Positions 34,037 through 42,872 of a stretch of DNA of 64,000 nt are shown here, piece after piece. A program made the position numbers and the translations under genes. The notes beneath the pieces are model-generated. The model saw only the letters and a list, made by a program, of their open reading frames with translations, had not been told where the DNA came from and ran no database searches. Position 1 is the stretch's first letter, and each line of letters starts with the position of its first letter. The DNA is from DASTPP01 sp035762175. GTDB lineage: Bacteria; Myxococcota_A; Polyangia; Polyangiales; Polyangiaceae. The DNA is taken from positions 61,507 to 125,506 of the forward strand of contig DASTPP010000427.1 in assembly GCA_035762175.1 (NCBI GenBank). The letters run 5' to 3'.

Positions 34037-34753
34037 TCATCGCTCGCCTCCCTCGCGCGGCTCGACGGCGCGCGCGGCCGTCGCGGGCAGGGTCGGGACG
34101 AGCCAGCGAAAGAGCGCGGTCGCGGCGAGCGCGCCGAGCGCCTGCGCGGCGACGAAGCCGGGGGTGTCGGCGGGGCGGATGCCGGCAAACGTGTCGGTGG
34201 TGCAGCGGGCCATGGTCACCGCAGGGTTGGCGAAGGAGGTCGACGAGGTAAACCAGTAGGCGGCCGTGATGTAGGCGCCGACGGCAAAGGGCGCATCGGA
34301 CGCGCGCCGCCGCGAGCAGCCCCACACGACCGCGAGCAGGCCGAAGGTGGCGACGAACTCGCTGAAGAGCTGCGCCGGGCCCGAGCGCTCGTGCCGCGAG
34401 GCCGAGGCGAGCGCGAGGCCGAACATGCCGTGGGCGACGCCCGTGCCGACGAAGGCGCCCGCCACCTGGGCGGCGACGTAGGCGGCCGCCTCGCGCCAGG
34501 GCAGGCCGCCCTCGGCCGCGACGGCGAGCGTGACCGCGGGGTTGAAGTGCGCGCCCGAGACAGGGCCGAAGGTGAGGATCAGCGCGACCAAGCCCGCGCC
34601 CGTGGCGACCGAGTTGGCGAGCAGGGCGAGCGCCACGTTGCCCCCCGAGAGCCGGTCGCCCATGACGCCCGAGCCGACCACCACGGCGAGCAAGAACGCC
34701 GTGCCGAGGCCCTCGGCCGCCGCCCGCCGCGAGAGATCAGCCTGCGTCGACAT
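34037..34753 (-). CDS. aqpS: aquaglyceroporin of the arsenic operon (AqpS type)
   Basis: A 238-residue six-helix MIP channel with both half-helix motifs, HFNPAVT (Asn71) and FANPAVT (Asn176). Its place between arsR and arsC matches Sinorhizobium meliloti, where AqpS lets arsenite made by ArsC leave the cell down its gradient, replacing ArsB or Acr3. The missing efflux pump in this operon supports the same role. ATG 34753 is used. The tail (ATAARAVEPREGGER) is charged. The assignment rests on context plus MIP motifs; the sequence alone cannot prove arsenite selectivity. Confidence 0.85.
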   Translation of the reverse strand: MSTQADLSRRAAAEGLGTAFLLAVVVGSGVMGDRLSGGNVALALLANSVATGAGLVALILTFGPVSGAHFNPAVTLAVAAEGGLPWREAAAYVAAQVAGAFVGTGVAHGMFGLALASASRHERSGPAQLFSEFVATFGLLAVVWGCSRRRASDAPFAVGAYITAAYWFTSSTSFANPAVTMARCTTDTFAGIRPADTPGFVAAQALGALAATALFRWLVPTLPATAARAVEPREGGER

Positions 34754-34836
34754 GGCCTACCCTCACGGGGCCGCGCCCATCAGGCCGCGCCGACATGGCC
34801 CCCCTCGCGGGGCCGCGCCCATCAGGTCGAGGCGGC
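34751..34836. repeat. 43-bp tandem duplication before aqpS
   Basis: gacatggcc, then ctcacggggccgcgcccatcagg occurs twice with small changes between the arsR stop and the aqpS start. The first copy contains the aqpS ATG region, so the duplication may have arisen from the gene start. Confidence 0.7.
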
Positions 34837-34851
34837 ACCGCTTGCGCCCCG

Positions 34852-35169
34852 TCAGCAGCACTTGCCGCCGCCGGGCTGGCCCCGCTTGCAGCAGTCTTCC
34901 CAGACGTAGTCGGTCAGGCCGCGCAGGGCGGCGTAGTCGGCCGAGTAATAATGGTAGGTGCCCTCGCTGCGGCTGGTCAGCAGGCCCGCGTCGACGAGCC
35001 GCTTGAGGTGGTGGCTCAGGGTCGAAGCGGGCACATCGACGTGCCCCTGAATTTCGCCCGCCGGCGCGCCCGCCGGGCCCCCCTGCACGACGAAGCGCAA
35101 GATGGCGAGCCGCACGGGGTGCCCGAGGGCGCTGAGCTGCCCGGCGTAGCGTTCGAGCCTGGAGGCCAC
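34852..35169 (-). CDS. arsR: ArsR-family arsenite-responsive repressor
   Basis: A 105-residue winged-helix repressor. The recognition region is VPASTLSHHLKRLVDAGLL (about residues 46-64). The As(III) sensor is not in the DNA-binding helix (no CVCD-type motif); instead, the C-terminus carries two vicinal pairs, Cys93-Cys94 and Cys104-Cys105 (EDCCKRGQPGGGKCC), as in ArsR types that bind arsenite at the C-terminus. It should repress its own operon until arsenite binds. The GTG at 35169 lies 4 bp from an operator-like palindrome. Confidence 0.93.
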   Translation of the reverse strand: MASRLERYAGQLSALGHPVRLAILRFVVQGGPAGAPAGEIQGHVDVPASTLSHHLKRLVDAGLLTSRSEGTYHYYSADYAALRGLTDYVWEDCCKRGQPGGGKCC

Positions 35170-35172
35170 CCG

Positions 35173-35185
35173 ATATTTCTAATAT
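35173..35185. promoter_or_regulatory. putative ArsR operator
   Basis: ATATT-TCT-AATAT is a perfect 5-bp inverted repeat in one of the few AT-rich spots of the window, immediately upstream of arsR. ArsR operators are typically short AT-rich dyads at this place. It could also serve the divergent gene at 35442. Confidence 0.6.
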
Positions 35186-35260
35186 TCTCGAAGCAGCCGC
35201 ACAAGGGCCTTGGCGCCGCCCGAAGCTCGAGGCGGGGCTGAGCCGGCCGAGACGCACACG

Positions 35261-35340
35261 CGACGAGCCGAGGGGGCGGGCCGAAACGCGCGCGACGAGC
35301 CGAGGGGGCGGGCCGAAACGCGCGCGCGACGAGCCGAGTG
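35261..35340. repeat. 32-34 bp tandem repeat, 2.5 copies
   Basis: cgacgagccgagggggcggg followed by ccgaaacgcg begins at 35261, 35293 and 35327 between arsR and the efflux genes. It may space the two divergent promoters. No gene is seen here. Confidence 0.7.
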
Positions 35341-35441
35341 GTCGCGCCGGTCGTCGCCGCCTGCCTTCTGGGGCTGGCGAGGGGCCGCCCCCGGCGAAGC
35401 GGCGGGTTGAAGGGGCCCCGGGGGCGGTCTACAACGAGGGC

Positions 35442-35885
35442 GTGCGCCGCGCGCGACTCAAGCCCTGGCGTCGCTGGCCCGCGAGGGCGTGGGCGGCGCT
35501 CGCGCTGATCACGCTGCTCTTCGGGGTGGCGCTGCAGGGCCGCTCGTACATCGCGTGCGCGGTCATGCAGTCAGTGCACTGGGCGGCCTGCTGCCCGGGG
35601 CTCGATCACGACGGCGACGAGGCGCCGGCGGCCCAGCGCAAGGCGTGCTGCGTCGAGCGCTCGTTCTCGATGCTGCCGGCGGCCGGGGGGGCCCCGGCGG
35701 CGGCGCCGCTCGCGTCCCTCGCCGTGCCCTTCTTGCCGCCGCCGGGGCCCGAGCCGATCGCCTTCGCCCCGGCCCTCGCCCCCCTGCCCCCGGTGCCCGC
35801 TCGTCGCTGGCGCAGCCGCGAAGGGCCGGCCCCGCCGGCGGCCTCGTCCGAGCGCCTCGCCCGGCTCGGTCGCCTGCTCTGCTGA
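35442..35885 (+). CDS. small membrane protein with Cys/His-rich loop, ahead of RND efflux genes
   Basis: A 147-residue protein from a GTG at 35442, with a ggtctacaacgaggg leader. One membrane helix (residues about 17-34) follows a very basic N-terminus; it is followed by HWAACCPGLDHDGDE and RKACC, four Cys with His and Asp that could bind metal. The rest is Pro-rich. Small Cys-rich membrane proteins often open copper and silver efflux operons; here the CusC-like gene starts 128 bp later. No exact family is recognised. Confidence 0.6.
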   Translation: MRRARLKPWRRWPARAWAALALITLLFGVALQGRSYIACAVMQSVHWAACCPGLDHDGDEAPAAQRKACCVERSFSMLPAAGGAPAAAPLASLAVPFLPPPGPEPIAFAPALAPLPPVPARRWRSREGPAPPAASSERLARLGRLLC

Positions 35886-36013
35886 GCCGGCCCGCGCACG
35901 CCCCCGTCTCGCGCGCGCGGTGCGCGCGGACGTCTGCCGCGGGCGCGTGCGCGACGGCGTGAGCTTCGAGCCGCGGCGCGCGTTCGCTCGCGCGCCGCTC
36001 GCGGGGTTGGTTC

Positions 36014-37735
36014 ATGGTCACCGAGTTGGTCCAGGGGGCCGCGGCGCGCCTTGCCGCGCCTTGCATCGTGCTCCTCGTCGCGGGCGCGGCGTCGCCGCTC
36101 GCCGGGTGCGGGGGCGCAACGTCGCGCGAGGCGCGCGCGCTCGCCGCCGATCCGCGGCTGCGCCCCTACGCCGGAGAAGCCGCCCCGGCGGGCGAGGGCG
36201 CGGCGCCGGCGGGCAAGGGGGCGGCGCCGGCGGCGCGCGGAGGCGCGGGCACGGCGGGTGCGTCACCGGGGGGCGAGCGGGCGAACGCCTCGACGGCGAG
36301 CGAGCGGGCGGGCGCATCGACGGCGGGCGAGCGGGCGGGCGCATCGACGGCGGGCGAGCGGGCGAACGCCTCGACGGCGGGCGAGCGGGCAGGCGCGTCG
36401 ACGGCGGGCGAGCGGGCGGGCGCGGGGGCTTCGCCGGGGGGCGAGCGGGGGGCGGCTCCGGCGTTGGGCGCGCGGGGGGCGTTGGGCGAGGCGGCGGGCG
36501 AAGAAGGCTTGCGGGGGCCGCTCTCGCGCGAGGCGCTGGCGAGGGCGATCGTCGCGCGCAGCCCCGCCCTGCGCGAGCGGGCGCACCGGGCGAGGGCGCG
36601 GGCGGCGGAGGCGCGGGCGGCAGGCGCGTTGCCGCCGCCGGTGGCGATGGCGACGCTCTGGCAGGCGCCGCTGCGATCGCCCTACCTCTACGGAGAGGGC
36701 TCGATGCTGATGCTCGGGCTGCAGCAGACCTTCCCGGCCGCCGGGGCGCGCTCGGCCGAGGCGAGGGCGATGCTCGAAGAGGCGCGCGCCGAGATCGAGG
36801 CGCTCGCGGCGGGCGAGCGCGAGCTCGTACGGCGGGCCGAGCGGGCCTTCGCCGACTACGCCGAAGCGAGGCGCCTCGAGCGGGTGCACCTCGAGCACCG
36901 AACGCTGCTCGCCCAGCTTCGCGACACCGCGCGAGCGCGCATCTCGACGGGCGGCACCGCCCTGCTCGATCTCGCCAAGGTCGAGCTCGACGCCGCGCGG
37001 CTCGAGGGCGAGGCGGTGATGGCCGAGGGGGGACGCGCCCGGGCCGCCGCCGAGCTGAACGCGCTGCTCGGCCGCCCCCCCGGCGCCCCGCTCGGCGAGC
37101 CCGCCGACGAGGCTCCGGCGGCGCCGCGGGCGAGCCTCGACGAGGTGCGCGAGCTCGCGCGGCGCAACCGGCCGGAGTTCGCCGAGGCGCGCGCCCTCTC
37201 GCGCCGCGAGGGGGCGAGGGCCGAGGCGGCGGCGGCGAACGCGCGCTGGCCCGAGATCACGCTCGGGCTCAACTACGGCCTGATGCGCCAGAGCGGGCTG
37301 CCCGACACCTGGGGCGCGACGGCGGCGGTGAGCCTGCCCTGGCTGACGCCCGCGTCGGGCGCGCGCCGCGACGCCGCGGCGTCGTCCCGGGCGGCGGCGG
37401 CGGCGGGCGAGCGGTCGGCGGCGCTCGACGTCGAGCGCGAGGTCGGCGAGGCATACGCCCGCGCGAGGTCGGCGGCGCGGCAGCTCGCGCTGCTCGAGGC
37501 GCGGGTGCGCCCCGCGAGCGATCGGGCCGTCGAGGCGGCGCGCGCCGCGTACGTCGGGGGCCCGGGCGACGCGCTGCCCTGGCTCGACGCCCTGCGCTTG
37601 CGGCTCGACGTCACCAAGACGCTGGTCGAGGCGCGCGGCGAGCTCGATCGGGCGCTCGCCGATCTCGATCGGGCGGCGGGCGCGCCGGTGCCCCGCGGCG
37701 CCCTTGACCCCGGGGAGGCGACCCATGGCGGCTGA
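36014..37735 (+). CDS. TolC-family outer membrane factor (CusC-like)
   Basis: The outer-membrane channel of a tripartite metal efflux pump. The 573-residue protein has a signal with lipobox (SPLAGCGG) as in CusC lipoproteins, an unusual 9-residue tandem-repeat linker (about residues 86-140), and two TolC repeats of coiled-coil text (RSPALRERAHRARARAAEAR; VEREVGEAYARARSAARQL). The stop overlaps the ATG of the next gene by 11 bp, so cusC-, cusB- and cusA-like genes form one operon. Substrate is not proven; the adaptor's metal domains and the pump's Met motif favour Cu(I)/Ag(I). Confidence 0.85.
   Translation: MVTELVQGAAARLAAPCIVLLVAGAASPLAGCGGATSREARALAADPRLRPYAGEAAPAGEGAAPAGKGAAPAARGGAGTAGASPGGERANASTASERAGASTAGERAGASTAGERANASTAGERAGASTAGERAGAGASPGGERGAAPALGARGALGEAAGEEGLRGPLSREALARAIVARSPALRERAHRARARAAEARAAGALPPPVAMATLWQAPLRSPYLYGEGSMLMLGLQQTFPAAGARSAEARAMLEEARAEIEALAAGERELVRRAERAFADYAEARRLERVHLEHRTLLAQLRDTARARISTGGTALLDLAKVELDAARLEGEAVMAEGGRARAAAELNALLGRPPGAPLGEPADEAPAAPRASLDEVRELARRNRPEFAEARALSRREGARAEAAAANARWPEITLGLNYGLMRQSGLPDTWGATAAVSLPWLTPASGARRDAAASSRAAAAAGERSAALDVEREVGEAYARARSAARQLALLEARVRPASDRAVEAARAAYVGGPGDALPWLDALRLRLDVTKTLVEARGELDRALADLDRAAGAPVPRGALDPGEATHGG
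36271..36432 (+). repeat. 27-bp tandem repeat inside the cusC-like gene
   Basis: Six in-frame units encode (A/P)GERAGAST-type nonapeptides with N/G changes at one position. The repeat lengthens the linker between the lipid anchor and the first TolC repeat. Being a multiple of three, it can expand without breaking the frame. Confidence 0.85.
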
Positions 37736-39365
37736 ACCGCGCGAAGGCGTCGCCGAGACGCGCCCGCCCCTCGGGGCGCCCGAGGGCAGCGAGCCGCCGC
37801 CGCCGGAGAGCGAGGGCCCCGAGGCGCCGCCGCCGGGGGTGCGGGCGATGGCGACGCTGCGCTGGGCCATCTTGGCGGGGGTGGCGGCGGTGGCGCTGCT
37901 CTCGTTCTGGTTTCTGCTCGCGCCGGAGGGGGCGGCGAACGTCAAGTACACCTGCCCGATGGTCGAGCACGCCTTCGTCGTCAAAGACGAGCCGGGCGAG
38001 TGCCCCGTCTGCCACATGGAGCTCGTGCCGATGCCGGCCGAGGCCGCCGAGGCGCGCAAGCAGGGGGCGGCGGCCGCGGCCGCCGAGCTGCCGCCCGACA
38101 CGCCGCCGGGGCTCGTGCCGATCCACGTCGAGCTCGGGCGGGCGCAGAAGATTGGCGTGCGCACGGCGCTCGTCGAGGAGGCCGACGCGGGCTCGGGCCT
38201 GCGCGCCCCGGCCTACGTGAGCGCGCCCGAGTCGGGGGCGAGCCAGGCGCACGTGCGGGCGCCAGGCTTCGTCGAGCGGGTCGCGGTCGGGCAGACCGGC
38301 GTGGCCGTGGGGGCCGGGCAGCCGCTCGTCTACGTGTACTCGCCCGACATCTACCGGGCGCAAGAAGAGATGCTGGCCATCCGGCGCTTCGAGGGCGTCG
38401 GTCCGGGCGGCGGGACGCCCGCGGGCCCGACGCTCGAGGCGGCGCGGCGGCGGCTCGAGCTCTACGGGCTGACCGCAAAGGACATCGACGACATCGTGCG
38501 CAAGGGCGCGCCCGAGCGCGCGGTGCCGGTGCGGTCGCCGGCGTCGGGCCACGTCACGCGTAAAGAGGTCGCGCTCGGCGCCTACGTCACGCCCGAGATG
38601 GTGCTCTACGAGATCGCCGACCTGTCGCGCGTCTACGTGGTGGCCGACGTCTTCACGCGCGACGCGGCCTCGCTGCGGGTGGGCTCGGCGGGGCTCGTGC
38701 GCTTCGCCTCGCTACCAGGCCCCGAGATCAAGGCGAAGATCGACCTCATCTACCCCGAGATGAACGCGGCCGCCCGCACGACGCGGGTGCGGCTGCAGGT
38801 GCCGAACCCGGGCCTTTTGCTCCGCCCGGGCCTCTACGGCGAGGTGCGCTTCGAGACGGGGGCGCGGCGGGCGCTCGTCGTGCCCCGCGACGCCGTCGTC
38901 GACACGGGCGAGTCGCGCTACGTCTTCGTCGACCTGGGCGAGGGCCGCTACGCGCCCCGCCTCGTGACCCTCGGGGCCGAGGCGGGCGAGCGCGTCGAGA
39001 TCGTCTCGGGCCTTCGCGCGGGCGAGCGGGTGGTCTCGGGGGCGACCTTCTTGCTCGACTCCGAGAGCCGCCTGCAGGCCGCGCTGACCGGGGTGGTCGC
39101 GCCGCCGGCGTCGGCGGGCACCGCCTCGCCGCACGCGTCGGCGCCTCCGCCCGCCTCGCCGCCGGCCCCGACGGCAGCGCCCTCGTCGCCGACGCCGCCC
39201 GCCGCGGCCCCCTCGTTGCCAACGCCGCCGCCCGCCGCGGCGCCCGCGCCGGAGCCGGCGCAGTACACCTGCCCGATGCACCCCGAGGTGCTGAGCGACT
39301 CGCCGGGGCGCTGCCCGAAGTGCGGCATGCCGCTCGAGCCGAAGGCGGCGGGGGGGGCGCGGTGA
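37725..39365 (+). CDS. RND efflux periplasmic adaptor with two heavy-metal-binding domains (CusB-like)
   Basis: A 546-residue membrane fusion protein. After one membrane helix (about residues 46-66) comes a zinc-ribbon-like metal domain, YTCPMVEHAF...CPVCHMELVPM. A barrel-sandwich and beta-barrel adaptor core follows (VTRKEVALGAYVTPEMVL; LVVPRDAVVDTGESRYVFV). A Pro-Ala-rich linker then leads to a second domain, YTCPMHPEVLSDSPGRCPKC-GMPL. Two such domains at opposite ends are unusual. Start ATG 37725 has GGGAGG 6 nt upstream; the stop overlaps the pump gene by 4 bp (GTGA). Confidence 0.93.
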   Translation: MAAEPREGVAETRPPLGAPEGSEPPPPESEGPEAPPPGVRAMATLRWAILAGVAAVALLSFWFLLAPEGAANVKYTCPMVEHAFVVKDEPGECPVCHMELVPMPAEAAEARKQGAAAAAAELPPDTPPGLVPIHVELGRAQKIGVRTALVEEADAGSGLRAPAYVSAPESGASQAHVRAPGFVERVAVGQTGVAVGAGQPLVYVYSPDIYRAQEEMLAIRRFEGVGPGGGTPAGPTLEAARRRLELYGLTAKDIDDIVRKGAPERAVPVRSPASGHVTRKEVALGAYVTPEMVLYEIADLSRVYVVADVFTRDAASLRVGSAGLVRFASLPGPEIKAKIDLIYPEMNAAARTTRVRLQVPNPGLLLRPGLYGEVRFETGARRALVVPRDAVVDTGESRYVFVDLGEGRYAPRLVTLGAEAGERVEIVSGLRAGERVVSGATFLLDSESRLQAALTGVVAPPASAGTASPHASAPPPASPPAPTAAPSSPTPPAAAPSLPTPPPAAAPAPEPAQYTCPMHPEVLSDSPGRCPKCGMPLEPKAAGGAR

Positions 39366-42300
39366 TCCGGCGGCTGCTCGAGTTCTGCGCGCGCCACCGC
39401 TGGGCGGTGCTGGGGCTCTACCTGGCGCTCGCCGGCTTCGCGCTCTCGCTGGCGCGCCGGGTGCCGCTCGACGCGATCCCCGATTTGTCGGACACGCAGG
39501 TCATCGTCTTCACCGAGTACCCGGGGCGCTCGCCGACGACGATCGAGGACCAGATCACCTACCCGCTGGCGAGCGGCCTGCTCGCGGCGCCGAAGGTGAC
39601 GGACGTGCGCGGCTTCTCGATGTTCGGCATGAGCTTCGTCTACGTGCTCTTCGAGGAGGGCACGGACGTCTACTGGGCGCGCTCGCGCGTGCTCGAGTAC
39701 CTCTCGTCGCTGCGCGAGCGGCTGCCGCAGGGCGTCGCCCCGGTGCTCGGGCCGGACGCGACGGGGGTCGGCTGGGTCTACCAGTACGCGCTGGTCGACC
39801 GCTCGGGCCGCAACGACCTCGCCGAGCTGCGGGCCTTGCAAGACTTTCACCTGCGCTACGCGCTCGAGAGCGTGCCGGGGGTGGCCGAGGTGGCGCCCTT
39901 CGGCGGCTACGAGCGGCAGTACCAGGTGACGCTCGACCCGGGGCGGCTGCGGGCTTTCGGCGTGACGCTCGCCGAGGTGGCCGACGCGGTCCGGGCGAGC
40001 AACAACGACGTGGGCGGGCGCACGCTCGAGCTGTCGGGCCGCGAGTACTACGTGCGGGGGCGGGGCTACCTCGAGGGGCTCGCGGGCCTCGCCGAGGTGG
40101 TGGTCAAGGCCGACCCGGCGCGGGGCACGCCGGTGCGGGTGAAGGACGTGGGCGCGCTGCGCATCGGGGGCGACCTGCGGCGGGGCCTGGGCGAGCTCGA
40201 CGGCGAGGGCGAGGCGGTGGGGGCGATCGTGGTGGTGCGCTACGGCGAGAACGCGCGCGAGGTGATCGGGCGCGTGCGCGAGCGGCTCGCGTCGCTCGCG
40301 GGGGGGCTGCCGCCGGGGGTCGAGGTCGTGACGACCTACGACCGCAGCGCCCTCATCGAGCGGGCGGTCGACACGCTGCGCCGGGCCCTCGCCGAAGAGG
40401 GGCTGGTCGTCGCGCTCGTCATCGCGGTGTTTCTCTTGCACCTGCGCAGCGCCCTCTTGCCGGCGCTGAGCATGCCGCTCGCGGTCTTGCTCGCCTTCGT
40501 GCCCTTTTACGCCTCGGGCCTGCCCGCCACCATCATGAGCCTGGGCGGCATCGCCATCGCGCTCGGGGCCACGGTCGACGCCGAGATCGTCATGATCGAG
40601 GCCTGCCACAAGCGGCTCGAGGGGGCGCCGCCCGGCCTGCCCGAGGCCGAGCGGCGGCGCCTGCTCAACGACGCCGCGGCCGAGGTGACGCCCGCCATCT
40701 TCTTCTCGCTGCTCGTCATCGCCGTCGCCTTCTTGCCCGTCTTCGGCCTCGACGGCCAGGCGGGCAAGCTCTTCAAGCCGCTCGCCTACACCAAGACCTT
40801 CGTGATGCTGAGCGCCGCCCTGCTGAGCGTCACCTTCGCGCCGGCGCTGCGCGATCTGCTCCTGCGCGGGAAGATCTACCCCGAGCACCGGCACCCGGTC
40901 TCGCGCGCCATCCGGCGGGTGTACGAGCCCTTCGTCTACGTCGCGCTGCGGAGGCCGCTCACGACGGTGCTCATCGGCCTGCTCGCGGTCGCCTCGGCGG
41001 TGCCGCCGGCGCGGCGGCTCGGCTCCGAGTTCATGCCGCAGCTCAACGAGGGCGACGTGCTCTACATGCCGACGACGATGCCGAACATCAGCGTCGAGGA
41101 GGCGAAGCGGCAGCTCGCGCGGCAGGACGCGATCTTGCGATCGTTCCCCGAGGTCAAGACGGTGCACGGCAAGGTCGGGCGGGCCGAGACGCCGACCGAC
41201 CCGGCGCCGCTCACGATGGTCGAGACCGTGGTGCAGCTGCACCCGCCCGCGCGCTGGCCCAAGGTGCCCCGCAAGCGCTGGTTCTCGTCGTGGGCGCCCG
41301 CGCCGCTGCGCGCGCGGCTCGCCCGCCTCTTCCCCGAGGAGCGGCCCGAGACGTGGGACGAGCTCGTCGCCAAGATGAACGCATCGCTCGAGCTGCCGGG
41401 CTTCCGCAACGCCTGGACGATGCCCATCCGCAACCGCATCGACATGCTCTCGACCGGCATCCGCACGCCGGTGGGCCTGAAGGTGTTCGGCACGAGCCTC
41501 GCCGACGTCGACCGGGTCGGCGTCGCGCTCGAGCGGCTGCTGGCGAAGGCGCCCGACACCCGCAGCGCCTTCTACGAGCGCTCGCTCGGCGGCAGCTACG
41601 TCGACGTCACGCCCCGGCCGGGGGACCTCGCCCGCCACGGCCTGCGCGTCGACGACGTCAACCTGGTGGTCGAGAGCGCCGTCGGGGGCGCGCCCGTGAC
41701 GACCACGGTCGAGGGGCGCCGGCGCTTCTCGGTCAACGTGCGCTACCAAGAAGACTACCGCGCGTCGGTCGAGCGCCTGCGCGAGGCGCTGGTGCCGCTG
41801 CCGCGGGGGGCGGGGGCCGCGGGGGGGGGGGCGGGGGCCGAGGCGCCCGCGCAGGTGCCGCTCGGCGAGGTGGCCGACGTGCACGTGACGAGCGGGCCGC
41901 CGATGGTGCGCAACGAGGCGGGCCTCTTGGTCGGCTACGTCTACCTCGACCTCGACCCCGCGGTCGACGTCGGCACCTACGTGGCGCGCGCGCGGGCCTT
42001 CGTCGAGGGGGCCCGGGCGCGGGGCGAGCTCGCGCTGCCCGCGGGGTCGTACCTCAAGTGGTCGGGGCAGTACGAGCAGCTCGCCCGCATGGAAGAGCGC
42101 ATGAAGCTGCTCGTGCCGGCGGCCCTCTTGGCCGTCGTGCTCCTGCTCTACGCGCAGTTTCGCAACCTGACCGAGGTGCTCATCGTGCTGCTGAGCATCC
42201 CCTTCGCGCTGGTCGGCAGCGTGTGGCTGCTCTACCTGCTCGACTACCGCCTCTCGACCGCGGTCTGGGTCGGGGTCATCGCGCTGGTGGGGCTGGCCGC

Positions 42301-42862
42301 GCAGACCGGCGTCGTGATGATCGTGTACATCGACCAGGCCTACGAGCGGCGGCGGGCGGCGGGCCGGGTGCGCGATCTCGACGACATCGTGCGGGCGCAC
42401 CTCGAGGGCACGGTGCTGCGGGTGCGGCCCAAGCTGATGACGGTCTCGACCATGCTCGTCGGCCTCGTGCCGCTGCTCTGGGCCACCGGCTCGGGCGCCG
42501 ACGTGATGAAGCGCGTCGCCGCGCCGATGGTCGGGGGCCTGCTGACGAGCGCCTTCTTGACGCTCGAGATCATCCCCGTGGTGTACACCTACTGGCGCCA
42601 CGAAGAGCTGCTCTGGGCCCGCCTCGCCGGCCCCGCCCCGGCGCGCCTCGTCGTCTTGCGCCGCGCCGCCCGCGCCCACGGCGCCGCCTGGGCGCTCGCC
42701 GCGCTCGCCCTCGCCGCGCGCGTCTACGTCGAGGTGCCGCCGGCGGCGCTCTCCGCCGCCCTCGCCGCGGCGGCCGCGGTCGCCGTCGGCTCGGCGGCGG
42801 TGTACCTCCGGGCGCGCCCGGCGGCGCGGCGGCTGGCGTGGCCGGAGGCGGCCCGCGGCTGA
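39362..42862 (+). CDS. RND heavy-metal efflux pump (CusA/CzcA type)
   Basis: The 1166-residue inner-membrane pump uses the proton motive force to export metal ions. Family marks include PLDAIPDLSDTQVIVFTEYP at the N-terminus and GATVDAEIVMIEACHKRLE with the relay Asp in helix 4. Three Met positions known in E. coli CusA are also present: VLYMPTTMPNIS, PAPLTMVET and RIDMLSTGIRTPVG, which favours Cu(I)/Ag(I) over divalent metals. About 85 extra residues with two extra hydrophobic stretches follow the usual end (VYTYWRH), an oddity. GTG 39362 overlaps the adaptor's stop. Confidence 0.95.
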   Translation: MIRRLLEFCARHRWAVLGLYLALAGFALSLARRVPLDAIPDLSDTQVIVFTEYPGRSPTTIEDQITYPLASGLLAAPKVTDVRGFSMFGMSFVYVLFEEGTDVYWARSRVLEYLSSLRERLPQGVAPVLGPDATGVGWVYQYALVDRSGRNDLAELRALQDFHLRYALESVPGVAEVAPFGGYERQYQVTLDPGRLRAFGVTLAEVADAVRASNNDVGGRTLELSGREYYVRGRGYLEGLAGLAEVVVKADPARGTPVRVKDVGALRIGGDLRRGLGELDGEGEAVGAIVVVRYGENAREVIGRVRERLASLAGGLPPGVEVVTTYDRSALIERAVDTLRRALAEEGLVVALVIAVFLLHLRSALLPALSMPLAVLLAFVPFYASGLPATIMSLGGIAIALGATVDAEIVMIEACHKRLEGAPPGLPEAERRRLLNDAAAEVTPAIFFSLLVIAVAFLPVFGLDGQAGKLFKPLAYTKTFVMLSAALLSVTFAPALRDLLLRGKIYPEHRHPVSRAIRRVYEPFVYVALRRPLTTVLIGLLAVASAVPPARRLGSEFMPQLNEGDVLYMPTTMPNISVEEAKRQLARQDAILRSFPEVKTVHGKVGRAETPTDPAPLTMVETVVQLHPPARWPKVPRKRWFSSWAPAPLRARLARLFPEERPETWDELVAKMNASLELPGFRNAWTMPIRNRIDMLSTGIRTPVGLKVFGTSLADVDRVGVALERLLAKAPDTRSAFYERSLGGSYVDVTPRPGDLARHGLRVDDVNLVVESAVGGAPVTTTVEGRRRFSVNVRYQEDYRASVERLREALVPLPRGAGAAGGGAGAEAPAQVPLGEVADVHVTSGPPMVRNEAGLLVGYVYLDLDPAVDVGTYVARARAFVEGARARGELALPAGSYLKWSGQYEQLARMEERMKLLVPAALLAVVLLLYAQFRNLTEVLIVLLSIPFALVGSVWLLYLLDYRLSTAVWVGVIALVGLAAQTGVVMIVYIDQAYERRRAAGRVRDLDDIVRAHLEGTVLRVRPKLMTVSTMLVGLVPLLWATGSGADVMKRVAAPMVGGLLTSAFLTLEIIPVVYTYWRHEELLWARLAGPAPARLVVLRRAARAHGAAWALAALALAARVYVEVPPAALSAALAAAAAVAVGSAAVYLRARPAARRLAWPEAARG

Positions 42863-42872
42863 CGCGGGGGCG

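Noticed and set aside
38948..42679. 1243-codon minus-strand frame opposite the CusA-like gene
   Set aside because: His/Arg/Glu-rich shadow composition; the plus strand is an unmistakable RND pump.
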